DNA of 40,095 bases, taken from assembly GCA_039028695.1 (NCBI GenBank), contig JBCCHN010000039.1, positions 1-40,095 on the forward strand. The letters are read 5' to 3'. Source of the DNA: JANQKX01 sp039028695 (GTDB taxonomy: Bacteria; Pseudomonadota; Alphaproteobacteria; Kiloniellales; Kiloniellaceae). Below, piece after piece: positions 16,366 to 24,428 of this stretch; position 1 is the first letter of the stretch, and each line of letters begins with the position of its first letter. The notes under the pieces were generated by a model. That model made no database searches. It worked only from the letters and a program-made list of their open reading frames with translations, and was not told the DNA's origin. Both the position numbers and the translations under genes were made by a program.

Positions 16366-17946
16366 TTAGAGTTGGGAGTCTATGGGGAACAGGCTCATGA
16401 AATCGACGCTGAAGCGATCCCAAAAGCCCGTATAGGGATCGACGTCAAATACGGCTTCTTGGCCATTCTCTTTCCCGTACCACTCAATTTTCTCTTGCCC
16501 ATCGGCCCTTTCCACAAGTTCCAGGCGGAAGGCCGCCTTGCCGATGCTCTCGTCGAAACCCTTGGCCATAGCCGTGGCCAGCTCCCTGGATTGAGCCAGC
16601 ACGCCGATTTCCGTGTTCTCATAGACCGAGCGGGGATCCAGGTTCAGTGAACCGATGAAAACGCTTTGACGGTCCAGAATGAAAACCTTGGCATGGAGGC
16701 TGGCCTTCGAAGAGCCCGCCACATTAAAAACGCTGCTGCCCTTTTTTTCGCCCAGGCTTTCATTCACCTCGTAAAGCGCGATGCCGGCGCGCAGCATGGC
16801 CTTACGATGTTTGGCATAGCCGGCGTGAACAATGGGGACATCGGTCGATGACAGGGAATTGGTCAAGATCTTGACCGCGACGCCTCGGGTCGCCAAATCA
16901 GCCAGGGTCTGGACACCCGCACGACCCGGCACAAAATAGGGGGAAATGATGATCAGCTCCTCTTGCACTCCTTTCAGGTGGGGTCGCAAGTCTTCGGCCA
17001 ATTGAAGGGAGGCCTCGCTGCGCGGCGAGGCAATCTTGTCCGGGTGATCGTACAGAACCTGGCCGTCCCCCCAATCGAACCGGGTTGTCCTTTTGCGGAT
17101 GCTTTGGGCGAGTGCAGAGGTCTTGAGCGCCGCCACATAGCGGGAGGTATCCTGTTGAGAGAGGTAATCGGCGAGACGGCGCTTGCCGGCCGATATCTCC
17201 TCAGCACTGGGCGAAAGGCCCGTCAAGGTGGAGACCGGGTAGGCAAGGGGGTGATTCCAATAGGTATCGAAGGCGTGAGAGACCTCATCCACCACGGGCC
17301 CCACGGTTAAGACGTCCAGGTCCTTAAACTCAACGCCGGGATCGGCCTCGAAGTATTCATTGCCGATATTGCGGCCGCCCAGGATGGCCAACTGGTTGTC
17401 CACCGTGAAGGACTTGTTGTGCATGCGCCGGGTGATGGTTCCAAAATCGGTGACGAGCTGCAGGTTGCGGGATCCGCTCCGGCTAAAGGGGTTGAAAATC
17501 CGCACTTGAACATTGGGATGACTGTCTAGGATCGCTACGCCTAAGTCCCGGTCGGCCAAATCCATGTCGTCGACTAAGAGGCGCACCCGCACCCCCCGAT
17601 CAGCGGCCTCCAGCAATTGGGCCACAAAGAGGCGCCCGGTGAGATCGTTATGGAGCAAATAGTACTGGGCGTCGATGCTGCGCTCCGCCGCGGTGGCCAG
17701 GACCGCCCGCGCGACAAAGGCATCAATGCCATTATTCAACAAGTGAAAGCCGGATTTACCAGGCTCGTTCCACTGTTTTTCGTGGGTGGCCTGCCCCAAA
17801 GAGGTATCTTGCGTGTCCTGAAATGCGTAACTCTCCACCGGATCGACATTTTCCGGCAAGGATGCACAGGCGCTAACGCCTAAGAGTGTTGCGGCGGCGG
17901 CAAAAAACCTAGCACCCCTAGTGATGATGCATTCAATTGAGATCAT
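16366..17946 (-). CDS. Phospholipase D-family lipoprotein, ClsC/YmdC-like
   Basis: Two phosphatidyltransferase HxKxxxxD motifs are complete: HNKSFTVDNQLAILGGRNIG in the first half and HAKVFILDRQSVFIGSLNLD in the second. Length (about 526 residues) and order match cardiolipin synthase C-type proteins, which use phospholipids to make cardiolipin. The N-terminus carries a lipoprotein signal with lipobox GVSAC, so the mature protein should be membrane anchored. ATG 17946 is preferred because it gives a compact signal peptide; GTG 17976 is also in frame. It is monocistronic as far as can be seen. The partner YmdB-like gene of enterobacteria is absent, so nuclease or other phosphodiesterase activity is also possible. 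Confidence 0.92.
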   Translation of the reverse strand: MISIECIITRGARFFAAAATLLGVSACASLPENVDPVESYAFQDTQDTSLGQATHEKQWNEPGKSGFHLLNNGIDAFVARAVLATAAERSIDAQYYLLHNDLTGRLFVAQLLEAADRGVRVRLLVDDMDLADRDLGVAILDSHPNVQVRIFNPFSRSGSRNLQLVTDFGTITRRMHNKSFTVDNQLAILGGRNIGNEYFEADPGVEFKDLDVLTVGPVVDEVSHAFDTYWNHPLAYPVSTLTGLSPSAEEISAGKRRLADYLSQQDTSRYVAALKTSALAQSIRKRTTRFDWGDGQVLYDHPDKIASPRSEASLQLAEDLRPHLKGVQEELIIISPYFVPGRAGVQTLADLATRGVAVKILTNSLSSTDVPIVHAGYAKHRKAMLRAGIALYEVNESLGEKKGSSVFNVAGSSKASLHAKVFILDRQSVFIGSLNLDPRSVYENTEIGVLAQSRELATAMAKGFDESIGKAAFRLELVERADGQEKIEWYGKENGQEAVFDVDPYTGFWDRFSVDFMSLFPIDSQL

Positions 17947-18084
17947 CTTACCGAGATCGTCATTGCTGGAATTCACCCATCTTATTTTGGGCTATCCTAG
18001 CACAGCTCTTATCTCAGCTCGTGACTTTTTGAGGTCTCGCTGATGGCGGCGGCGGCACGGCCGCCATGGGCCCGAGGTGCCTTG

Positions 18085-18939
18085 TCACTGACTCTTCTTA
18101 TTGACCCGCAGGCGCGCCCAAGCGGAAAGCAATTCGGCGACGACAACCAAGGCGATGATCGAGAGCAAGATCGCTGCTACTCTTTGGCTCTCGATCTGCT
18201 GCACGCTGCGCTTCAAGTACCATCCCATACCCCCGCCGCCGAAGAAGCCGACGACCGTGGCGGCACGAAAGGCCACATCCCAGGTATAGATCGAGATTCC
18301 TGTGAAAGCCACGCGCACCTGGGGCCATACCGCGTACACCATGACCTGAAGCTCGTTGGCGCCTGTGGCCCTCAGGGCGTCGACCGGTCCCATGTCGATG
18401 GCCTCAATTTCCTCGGCAAAGAGCTTTCCGGCAAAGCCAATGCAAAACATGGTCAGCGCCAGCACACCCGACAGCATGCCAAAGCCGACGACGGTCACAA
18501 ACAAGATGGTCCAAATCATCTCATGGACCGAGCGGCAGCCCATGATGGTCAAACGGCTCAAGGGATAGAAAGACCGCCGCCCCAAGGTCATGTTGTAAGA
18601 GGCAAACCAGGCCAAAGGAATAGCAAGAATGATGCCGAAGAGTCCGCCCAAGTACGCCATTTGCACGGTTTCCAGGACCGAGGCCAGATAGTCCTTTTGG
18701 AGCACATAACTCATTTCCGGCGGATAGTAGCGGTCCGCAATAAGGGCGCCGACGCGGCCGAACAGCCCCAGGATACGGGCCATGTCGACCTTGAGGAAAT
18801 CCATCGCATAGGTGAGAAAAACCAACGCGGCCAGGAAAATGCCCCACCTGATTAAAAGGCCGGGCCGGCGTGTCTGCCGCCAATCTAAAACGTCCTGATC
18901 GCTGACGCCGCGGGAATAGTGAGGGCTGGTCTGGCTCAT
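18085..18939 (-). CDS. phnE: Phosphonate ABC transporter permease PhnE (second copy in operon)
   Basis: This 284-residue inner-membrane permease has the binding-protein-dependent transport domain. Visible segments are YLGGLFGIILAIPLAWFASY, the cytoplasmic EAA loop (EIEAIDMGPVDALRATGANE) and a long N-terminal extension before the first membrane helix, all usual for PhnE. It pairs with the preceding PhnE-like gene as a heterodimer. The gene is last in the alcohol dehydrogenase-phnD-phnC-phnE-phnE unit, 7 nt behind its partner with a GAGGAG site. Downstream an 8-bp stem (18043-18050 with 18060-18067) lacks a T-run, so termination is not clearly seen. Confidence 0.93.
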   Translation of the reverse strand: MSQTSPHYSRGVSDQDVLDWRQTRRPGLLIRWGIFLAALVFLTYAMDFLKVDMARILGLFGRVGALIADRYYPPEMSYVLQKDYLASVLETVQMAYLGGLFGIILAIPLAWFASYNMTLGRRSFYPLSRLTIMGCRSVHEMIWTILFVTVVGFGMLSGVLALTMFCIGFAGKLFAEEIEAIDMGPVDALRATGANELQVMVYAVWPQVRVAFTGISIYTWDVAFRAATVVGFFGGGGMGWYLKRSVQQIESQRVAAILLSIIALVVVAELLSAWARLRVNKKSQ

Positions 18940-18946
18940 GATCTCC

Positions 18947-19771
18947 TCACGTCACCGCTTTTCGTACATAGTGAGAAACGATCTCGCCGAAAATCACCAA
19001 GACCAGAATGGCTAAGATCACCATGGTCACGCCGCCATAGTTGAACATGGCCATCTGGCGGAAAAAGGTAAGGCCCAGGCCGCCGGCGCCCACCAAGCCC
19101 ATAATTGCCGAACGGCGAATATTGATATCCCACTCGAATATGATGGTGCCCAGGACCACCGGCAGAATCTGGGGCAGAATTCCGTAATACATAACTTGGA
19201 ATTGGTTGCCGCCAACCGCGCGGATGGCCTCAACCGGCTTGGGATCGATGTTCTCAATAGCCTCGGCCGTGATCTTAGAAATAAAACCGACCGAGCGCAT
19301 GGCGATGGCAAGGATGCCCGGCAGAGCGCCTAAGCCCACGGCTGCTACAAAGATAAGGGCCCAGACAATTTCATGCACCGATCGGCTTAAGGTCATCAAC
19401 ATCCGTCCCAGGGGATAAAAAATCACCCGGTTCGGCGTCACATTAAAGGCACCGAACCAGGCGACAGGCAGGGAGAACAGACATCCAAGTAAGGTACCGA
19501 TACAGGCCATCATAAAGGTTTCGATGGTTGGCTGAATCAGATGGGGGATAAGCGAGAAATCAAGCTCGGCGAAACGGGCGAGGGATTTGAGGATCGCCCC
19601 AAGTCCGCCGATGCGTTCCCAATCGGTATCTGCAATGACCGTGGCATCGATACTCCACAGCACCAGGAAGAACACCGCTAGCGCCAGCAAGAATTTGATC
19701 AGCTGATTGGAGCGTCGTTTGCGGATGGCCTCTTGAAGAAAGGCCGGATTTGCCGTGCTGCTGTCCGTCAT
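18947..19771 (-). CDS. phnE: Phosphonate ABC transporter permease PhnE (first copy in operon)
   Basis: This 274-residue permease is a paralogue of the following gene. It has LGCLFSLPVAWFGAFNVTPN, the coupling loop EAIENIDPKPVEAIRAVGGN, and membrane segments with SVHEIVWALIFVAAVGLGAL, which its partner mirrors. The two probably form the membrane channel together. It starts 12 nt after phnC. Substrate of the complex (phosphonate, phosphite or phosphate ester) cannot be told from the permease. Confidence 0.93.
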   Translation of the reverse strand: MTDSSTANPAFLQEAIRKRRSNQLIKFLLALAVFFLVLWSIDATVIADTDWERIGGLGAILKSLARFAELDFSLIPHLIQPTIETFMMACIGTLLGCLFSLPVAWFGAFNVTPNRVIFYPLGRMLMTLSRSVHEIVWALIFVAAVGLGALPGILAIAMRSVGFISKITAEAIENIDPKPVEAIRAVGGNQFQVMYYGILPQILPVVLGTIIFEWDINIRRSAIMGLVGAGGLGLTFFRQMAMFNYGGVTMVILAILVLVIFGEIVSHYVRKAVT

Positions 19772-19783
19772 GGTCCTATGTCG

Positions 19784-20536
19784 CTATAGCACTTCCATGG
19801 CATAAATGGCCTCAAGATCGCTTTGCTGCATCTCCACGGCCTGGCCCTCGAATTTCTTATAGCCGTCTTGCAGGCCGATCACCTTGTTGCAAAATTCTCG
19901 GGCCAACTGGACATCATGGATGTTGCACAAAATCGGTACGTTCAGCTCGCGGGCCATGTCGCGAATGAGGCTCATCACTTCCCGAGAGATTTTAGGGTCC
20001 AAGGCCGAGGTGGGCTCGTCCAGCAGCAGCAGTTTGGGCTCTTGCATCAGGGCCCGAGCAATGCCTACCCTTTGACGCTGTCCCCCTGAAAGCTCGTCGG
20101 CGCGTTTGTTGATGTGATCGCGCAGGCCGACCCGATCCAGCAGCTCGATCGCCCGTCGCACATCGGATGTGGGGAACCAGCGAAACAGGCTGCGAAAGGT
20201 CCCGGTATAGCCCAAGCGACCGGACAGAACATTGTCCATGACAGACATTCTGTTCACCAGATTGAACTCTTGAAAGATCATACCGATATTGCGGCGCAGC
20301 CGGCGCAGATCCCGGGGCCGCAGCGCGGTAACCTCGCCGCCTTCAAAATGGATGCTGCCTTCTTCCGGCTCAACCAAACGGTTGATACAACGAATCAGAG
20401 TCGACTTGCCCGCACCGCTTGGCCCGATGATGGCGAAGAAGTCTTTCTCTTCCACTTCAAAGCTGATGCCCTTCAGGATCAATGGTCCTTTCGAGCTGTA
20501 TCGTGCTTTTAGGTCTTTGACGCTCAGTATAGGCAT
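19784..20536 (-). CDS. phnC: Phosphonate ABC transporter ATP-binding protein PhnC
   Basis: This 250-residue ATPase has Walker A GPSGAGKST, a Q-loop in IGMIFQEFNLVNRMSVMDNV, signature LSGGQRQRVGIARAL, Walker B LLLLDEPTSALD and a switch His in LCNIHDVQLA. QEFNLVNRMSV and the segment after it (VLSGRLGY) are characteristic of PhnC. ATG 20536 is preferred over GTG 20548, which would sit on top of the GGGGGAG ribosome site. A stem-loop separates it from phnD. Confidence 0.95.
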   Translation of the reverse strand: MPILSVKDLKARYSSKGPLILKGISFEVEEKDFFAIIGPSGAGKSTLIRCINRLVEPEEGSIHFEGGEVTALRPRDLRRLRRNIGMIFQEFNLVNRMSVMDNVLSGRLGYTGTFRSLFRWFPTSDVRRAIELLDRVGLRDHINKRADELSGGQRQRVGIARALMQEPKLLLLDEPTSALDPKISREVMSLIRDMARELNVPILCNIHDVQLAREFCNKVIGLQDGYKKFEGQAVEMQQSDLEAIYAMEVL

Positions 20537-20556
20537 GCCGGTTAACACTCCCCCTG

Positions 20557-20585
20557 CCGGGCAGGCCTAAAATGGCGCTGCCCGG
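20557..20585 (-). repeat. Stem-loop between phnD and phnC
   Basis: An 8-bp stem CCGGGCAG (20557-20564) with CTGCCCGG (20578-20585) and a 13-nt loop fills most of the 79-nt gap between phnD and phnC. A second, tighter pairing (CCTGCC with GGCAGG, 20553-20565) competes. There is no T-run, so this looks like an intercistronic hairpin that protects the abundant binding-protein message rather than a terminator. That role is inferred. Confidence 0.5.
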
Positions 20586-20615
20586 TACTTCAGAAACCGA
20601 AGTGAGTTGCCTTGC

Positions 20616-21545
20616 TTAGTCTTTCGCGGCGTCTTTCGCCTTTTTTAAGTCGCGGATGATGTCATAGTCGGAATCCGACATGGCGACGAACTTGTTGGAG
20701 TTGACATTTTCCAAGAACTGCTGAGCTTCCGGCACATCGTGCAGAGAAAGGAAAGTCTCCTTGATTTTGCCCTTCAACTCGTCGCAGAGATTGCCGCGAT
20801 AGACAAAGGGGTCCTGCGGGATGGCCGCGGATGACCAAATGATGTTGAAGTCATCCATTGCCACCAGACCGCGATCGATCACGTTGTCGAAACGATGGGT
20901 CGCGACAAAGGCTGCGTCCACCTTTCCTTCATGCACGGCGATGGTGGAAAGATCATGTCCCCCGGTGTAGACCACTTTCGAGAAAAAATCCTCCAAGGGT
21001 TTGTCGATCACTTTGGTGAAGGAAACGCGGGGCAGGAGATTGCCTGACGTGCTGGCCGGATCGGTCAGGCCAAGCACCTTGCCTTCCAGTTTGTCGATAC
21101 TATCTATCCCCGAATCCTTGCGGGTGATCAGAGCCCCCTTGTAACCGGGGCCTTCCTCCTGCAAGTGGCCGGGTTTTTTGGCGTAGGTTGCGAAAACCTC
21201 CAAGCTCGGATCCTGCTCGTTGGCCAAGACATAGGAGTAGGGTCCATGGACACCAATATCGACCCAGCCCCCGAGCATGGCTTCAATAACAGACGCATAA
21301 GAGGTGGGCATATAAAACTCCACCTGCTTGCCGGTCTGCTGGGAAAGATAGTCCACTACCGGCTTGTAGAGAGTGAGTTCTTGGATCGTCTCTTCGGTGG
21401 GAATGATCGAAAAACGCAGCGCCTCGGGGTCTTCACATTGCTGCGCCATAGCGCCATTGGAAATGCCGAGGGAAAGCAGGGGTGCTGCGATCAGGGCCAA
21501 AGCAAATTTCGATAATTTTTTTGACACTCTTTTTGCAAAAGACAT
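20616..21545 (-). CDS. phnD: Phosphonate/phosphite-type ABC transporter substrate-binding protein PhnD
   Basis: This 309-residue periplasmic receptor has a signal peptide (KLSKFALALIAAPLLSLGIS, with cleavage after GAMAQ near residue 35). The PhnD domain follows: ALRFSIIPTEETIQELTLYK, VDYLSQQTGKQVEFYMPTSY, VIEAMLGGWVDIGVHGPYSY and YKGALITRKDSGIDSIDKLE. This is the PF12974 class that binds phosphonates, phosphite or 2-aminoethylphosphonate; the ligand pocket loop with HGPYSY is as expected. AGGAGGAG precedes the ATG. It lies 137 nt after the alcohol dehydrogenase gene, which leaves room for an internal promoter. Confidence 0.93.
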   Translation of the reverse strand: MSFAKRVSKKLSKFALALIAAPLLSLGISNGAMAQQCEDPEALRFSIIPTEETIQELTLYKPVVDYLSQQTGKQVEFYMPTSYASVIEAMLGGWVDIGVHGPYSYVLANEQDPSLEVFATYAKKPGHLQEEGPGYKGALITRKDSGIDSIDKLEGKVLGLTDPASTSGNLLPRVSFTKVIDKPLEDFFSKVVYTGGHDLSTIAVHEGKVDAAFVATHRFDNVIDRGLVAMDDFNIIWSSAAIPQDPFVYRGNLCDELKGKIKETFLSLHDVPEAQQFLENVNSNKFVAMSDSDYDIIRDLKKAKDAAKD

Positions 21546-21682
21546 CTTTTACTCCTCCTGTTCGTTTTTCTGAGGTTTGGTTTTGGTTTTTACTCTCCTT
21601 TTTTCTCCCTTTTCCGTTAGGGGGAAGCCGGCAGGCCAAGCAACGAGGAGCCAGCCTGTTCGGCGCCTCACTCATTAACGGG

Positions 21683-22792
21683 CTAGCCTGTCAAACGGGC
21701 CTCCGCCGCCAAAACCCGGTCTTCTCGACCAATAAAATTCCGACCCCGTTCGCCCTGAAAAGCCGAGGCGATCAATGCGCGAAAATCCTCTCTTGGGATG
21801 CCGTGTTTGGCGGGCGATATCGGGACACCCAGCTTTTCCAAAAACGCCGCCAAATCCAACACGGCCTGATCTAGGTCTTCGCCAAAAATTCGCCGGAGCG
21901 CCTCATCGGTTTCCGCATCCTGTCCAATGACGCCAGCCATAATCATGGGTAAACTGAACGAGCACGCCAGGCCATGGGGCAGCCCGTGTTCCAACGTGAT
22001 CGGATAAGAAAGAGAATGCGCCAAGGCCGTCTTGGTGTTGGAGAAGGCCATGCCGGCCGTCAAGGCGGCTTTTGCCATTCTATTTCGCAACGCCAAACTA
22101 CCCGGCTCTTCGGTTAAGCGAGGCAAGGTGCTTAAGACACCTCGTGCCGCGGCGACAGCTAAATCTGTCGACAAGGGATTAGCGTTTTTGTTCCAGATCG
22201 ATTCAAGAGAATGCGAGAGAGCGTCTAACCCGGTGCTGATGGTCAGTTGCATGGGCAGATCGGCCATCAGCTCCGGGTCCACCAAGGCAAGCTCGGGCAG
22301 CAAACGGGGATGGGACAAAGAATACTTCTTGCTCGATTGGCTGTCCCAAACGGTGGCCCAGGATGTCACTTCGCTGCCGGTTCCGGCCGTCGTGGGGATG
22401 GCGATAATGGGATGAAAGTCGAAACGTTCTTCGCCTCGACCGGTTAGGAGAAAGTCTTCCACAAGGGCAAAGTCGTTTAGCGAGGCACTCAAAACTTTTG
22501 CCGCGTCGATGACCGACCCTCCGCCTAGCGCCACAATAACTTCCACCTGCGATGCCAGGTCGGCCAGTTGCCCGCAAAGCTGTTTGAAATGGCTGAAATC
22601 AGGGTTGGGTTTGATTTCGTCAACGACCGCAACCGGCGGGCCGGCCTGATTGGAGATCCGATCCACGAGCGCGGCGAAATAAGGTTCGCCGTATGTCACC
22701 AGAAGGTAGCGCCGCTGGTCAAGGGCTTGCGCGAGCTGCCGCAAGCTGCCCTCTCCGAAGCATATTCGAACAGGATTATGAAACGTCCACAT
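21683..22792 (-). CDS. Iron-containing alcohol dehydrogenase, phosphonoacetaldehyde reductase-like
   Basis: This 369-residue group III alcohol dehydrogenase has VALGGGSVIDAAKVLSASLN for cofactor binding. Metal ligands are expected in STGLDALSHSLESIW, ALAHSLSYPI and LEHGLPHGLACSF. PTTAGTGSEVTSWATVWD is the usual substrate loop. Relatives next to phosphonate genes reduce phosphonoacetaldehyde to 2-hydroxyethylphosphonate or run the reverse. Position at the head of a phnDCEE unit, with a divergent LysR gene, supports such a role, but it is inferred. ATG 22792 is chosen because family proteins begin with MWTFHNPV-like sequence there; an in-frame ATG at 22831 adds 13 residues without family match. 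Confidence 0.88.
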   Translation of the reverse strand: MWTFHNPVRICFGEGSLRQLAQALDQRRYLLVTYGEPYFAALVDRISNQAGPPVAVVDEIKPNPDFSHFKQLCGQLADLASQVEVIVALGGGSVIDAAKVLSASLNDFALVEDFLLTGRGEERFDFHPIIAIPTTAGTGSEVTSWATVWDSQSSKKYSLSHPRLLPELALVDPELMADLPMQLTISTGLDALSHSLESIWNKNANPLSTDLAVAAARGVLSTLPRLTEEPGSLALRNRMAKAALTAGMAFSNTKTALAHSLSYPITLEHGLPHGLACSFSLPMIMAGVIGQDAETDEALRRIFGEDLDQAVLDLAAFLEKLGVPISPAKHGIPREDFRALIASAFQGERGRNFIGREDRVLAAEARLTG

Positions 22793-22854
22793 CTCGAATG
22801 TCTCACTCCTCTGGCGGATGTCACCATCCATTGAACGATAGTCTCATAGATGGC

Positions 22855-22893
22855 ATTATAAAAAAAATCGAATTTGTCTATCATTGGTATAGA
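22855..22893 (-). promoter_or_regulatory. LysR-type binding box and promoter of the phn/alcohol dehydrogenase operon
   Basis: The inverted repeat TCTAT-N7-ATAGA (22877-22893) contains the T-N11-A core typical of LysR regulators. On the minus strand a perfect -10 TATAAT (22860-22855) stands 17 nt from a poor -35 (TGATAG, 22883-22878) that lies inside the box. This is the classic layout of an activator-dependent promoter. The box also covers the LysR start region, fitting autorepression. Confidence 0.7.
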
Positions 22894-22901
22894 GTGGATC
22901 T

Positions 22902-23774
22902 ATGTTCTTTACTCAGCTTCGCTCCTTTCATGCCGTTGCCGAGGAAGAGGGCTTTACAGCGGCAGCGCGCAGCCTGAATGTCAGCCAGCCCACCATCACG
23001 GTACAGGTCAAGGCCCTCGAGGAGTTCTATCGGGTCGAACTTTTTCACCGCCGTGGGCGTAAGGTGATTTTGACCGAGGCGGGTCAAGCCCTGCTCAACA
23101 TCACGCGCCGCCTCATGAGTTTGGAGGCCGAGGCCTCGGACCTATTAAACGAAATGGGCGGTTTTCACAGCGGCCAACTGAATGTCATGGCCGTTGGCCC
23201 GTTCCACGTCATGGAAATGCTGGCCAGCTTTAATGCTTTATACCCGGGCATTAAGGTCTCGGTCGGCATTGGAAACTCCCGGGATGCGCTGAATGCCCTC
23301 TTTGCCTTTCGGGCGGATGTCGCCGTTCTGGCACAGGTGCAGGATGACCCCCGGCTATTCGCCCGACCCTTCCGGCGGCACCCGGTCATTATCTTTGTTA
23401 ACAAGAGACACCGCTTGGCACGACGTAAGTCGATTTCCATTCAGGAGCTGGCGGGCGAACGCTTTGTCATGCGAGAGAGCGGTTCGACAACGCGCTTGGC
23501 ATTTGAGCAGGCCCTCTTGGAGGCTGATGTCCCCGTAAATAGAGTAATGGAAATCGGTAGTCGTGAAGCGGTTTGGATGGCGGTTCAGCTTGGGATGGGA
23601 ATCGGTGTCGTCTCTGAAATTGAATTCACGCCACACCCCTTATTGCAACCCATTACCATTTCGGATGCGAAGGTGTTTACCTATGCCCACGTGGTTTGTC
23701 TTGCCGAGCGGGCCGACTCCCGCATCGTTAAAGCCTTCATTCAAGTTGTGGATCAGATCCTAAAGAAAAACTAG
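22902..23774 (+). CDS. LysR-family regulator, divergent from the phosphonate operon
   Basis: This 290-residue protein is the standard LysR length. Residues 1-60 form the winged helix (QLRSFHAVAEEEGFTAAARS, LNVSQPTITVQVKALEEFYR); the rest is the two-lobed periplasmic-binding-like sensor (GQLNVMAVGPFHVMEMLASF, REAVWMAVQLGMGIGVVSEI). From memory, relatives with FFTQLRSFHAVAEE starts accompany 2-aminoethylphosphonate genes. With its box at 22877-22893 overlapping the divergent promoter, it is the likely activator of the alcohol dehydrogenase-phn unit. The ribosome site (GTGGAT) is weak. Confidence 0.93.
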   Translation: MFFTQLRSFHAVAEEEGFTAAARSLNVSQPTITVQVKALEEFYRVELFHRRGRKVILTEAGQALLNITRRLMSLEAEASDLLNEMGGFHSGQLNVMAVGPFHVMEMLASFNALYPGIKVSVGIGNSRDALNALFAFRADVAVLAQVQDDPRLFARPFRRHPVIIFVNKRHRLARRKSISIQELAGERFVMRESGSTTRLAFEQALLEADVPVNRVMEIGSREAVWMAVQLGMGIGVVSEIEFTPHPLLQPITISDAKVFTYAHVVCLAERADSRIVKAFIQVVDQILKKN

Positions 23775-23823
23775 CAGGTTCGTGAGTTTTGCCTTGGTCC
23801 CATCACCCCATCTGGAGGCTTCC

Positions 23824-24213
23824 ATGATCAGACAAGCAGAGTGTTGTTGTGGCGATGCCTTTGTTCGGGTGAAGGGCGAGCCAGCCCTTTATGGCCTTTG
23901 CCATTGCGATAACTGCAAACAAAGAACGGGTAGCGCCTTTGGCATGAATGCCTATTTCAAGGAAGAACAGATTCTGGAAAAAAGCGGCGACATGGGGATT
24001 TACGTGATTCGAGATGAACAGCAACGCTTCTTTTGCAAGCGATGCGGCACCACGCTTTTTTGGACATCGTCATGGCGGCCCGGATCCCTGGCTATCGCCG
24101 CCGGGTGTTTTGTGGATAACCCCTTGGCGGCACCGGCCTTGACGGTCTCCAACGAAGCTAAATGTGACTGGCTATCCCTGCCGGCCGATTGGGCGACGTC
24201 AGTCAGTGACTAG
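23824..24213 (+). CDS. GFA/CENP-V-family zinc protein
   Basis: This 129-residue protein is of the glutathione-dependent formaldehyde-activating enzyme-like family. Zinc-binding cysteines appear as ECCCGD, CHCDNCKQRTGSAFG and FFCKRCGTTLFW. Most members have no proven formaldehyde activity and may bind glutathione or act on S-hydroxymethyl adducts. ATG 23824 is preceded by GGAGG five nt away and starts the domain; 14 extra residues upstream (from 23782) do not match the family. It lies 49 nt behind the LysR gene on the same strand. Confidence 0.9.
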   Translation: MIRQAECCCGDAFVRVKGEPALYGLCHCDNCKQRTGSAFGMNAYFKEEQILEKSGDMGIYVIRDEQQRFFCKRCGTTLFWTSSWRPGSLAIAAGCFVDNPLAAPALTVSNEAKCDWLSLPADWATSVSD

Positions 24214-24428
24214 CCGGACAGTCGCGCGATGGCCCGGCAAAGTCTACTAGCGTGGATCAGCATGCCAAAGATAGCGTTGGGGCTATTGGCAAAACAGACT
24301 TCCTATTGCGCCGATATTGCAAGGATGACTTCTCGGACGATCCGCGAACGATATCATAATGGCGCGTTACCAGCGCGCTACCGATGTGAGGCAATTACCC
24401 TATCTTTTGCGGCTCGGCAGGTAACAGT

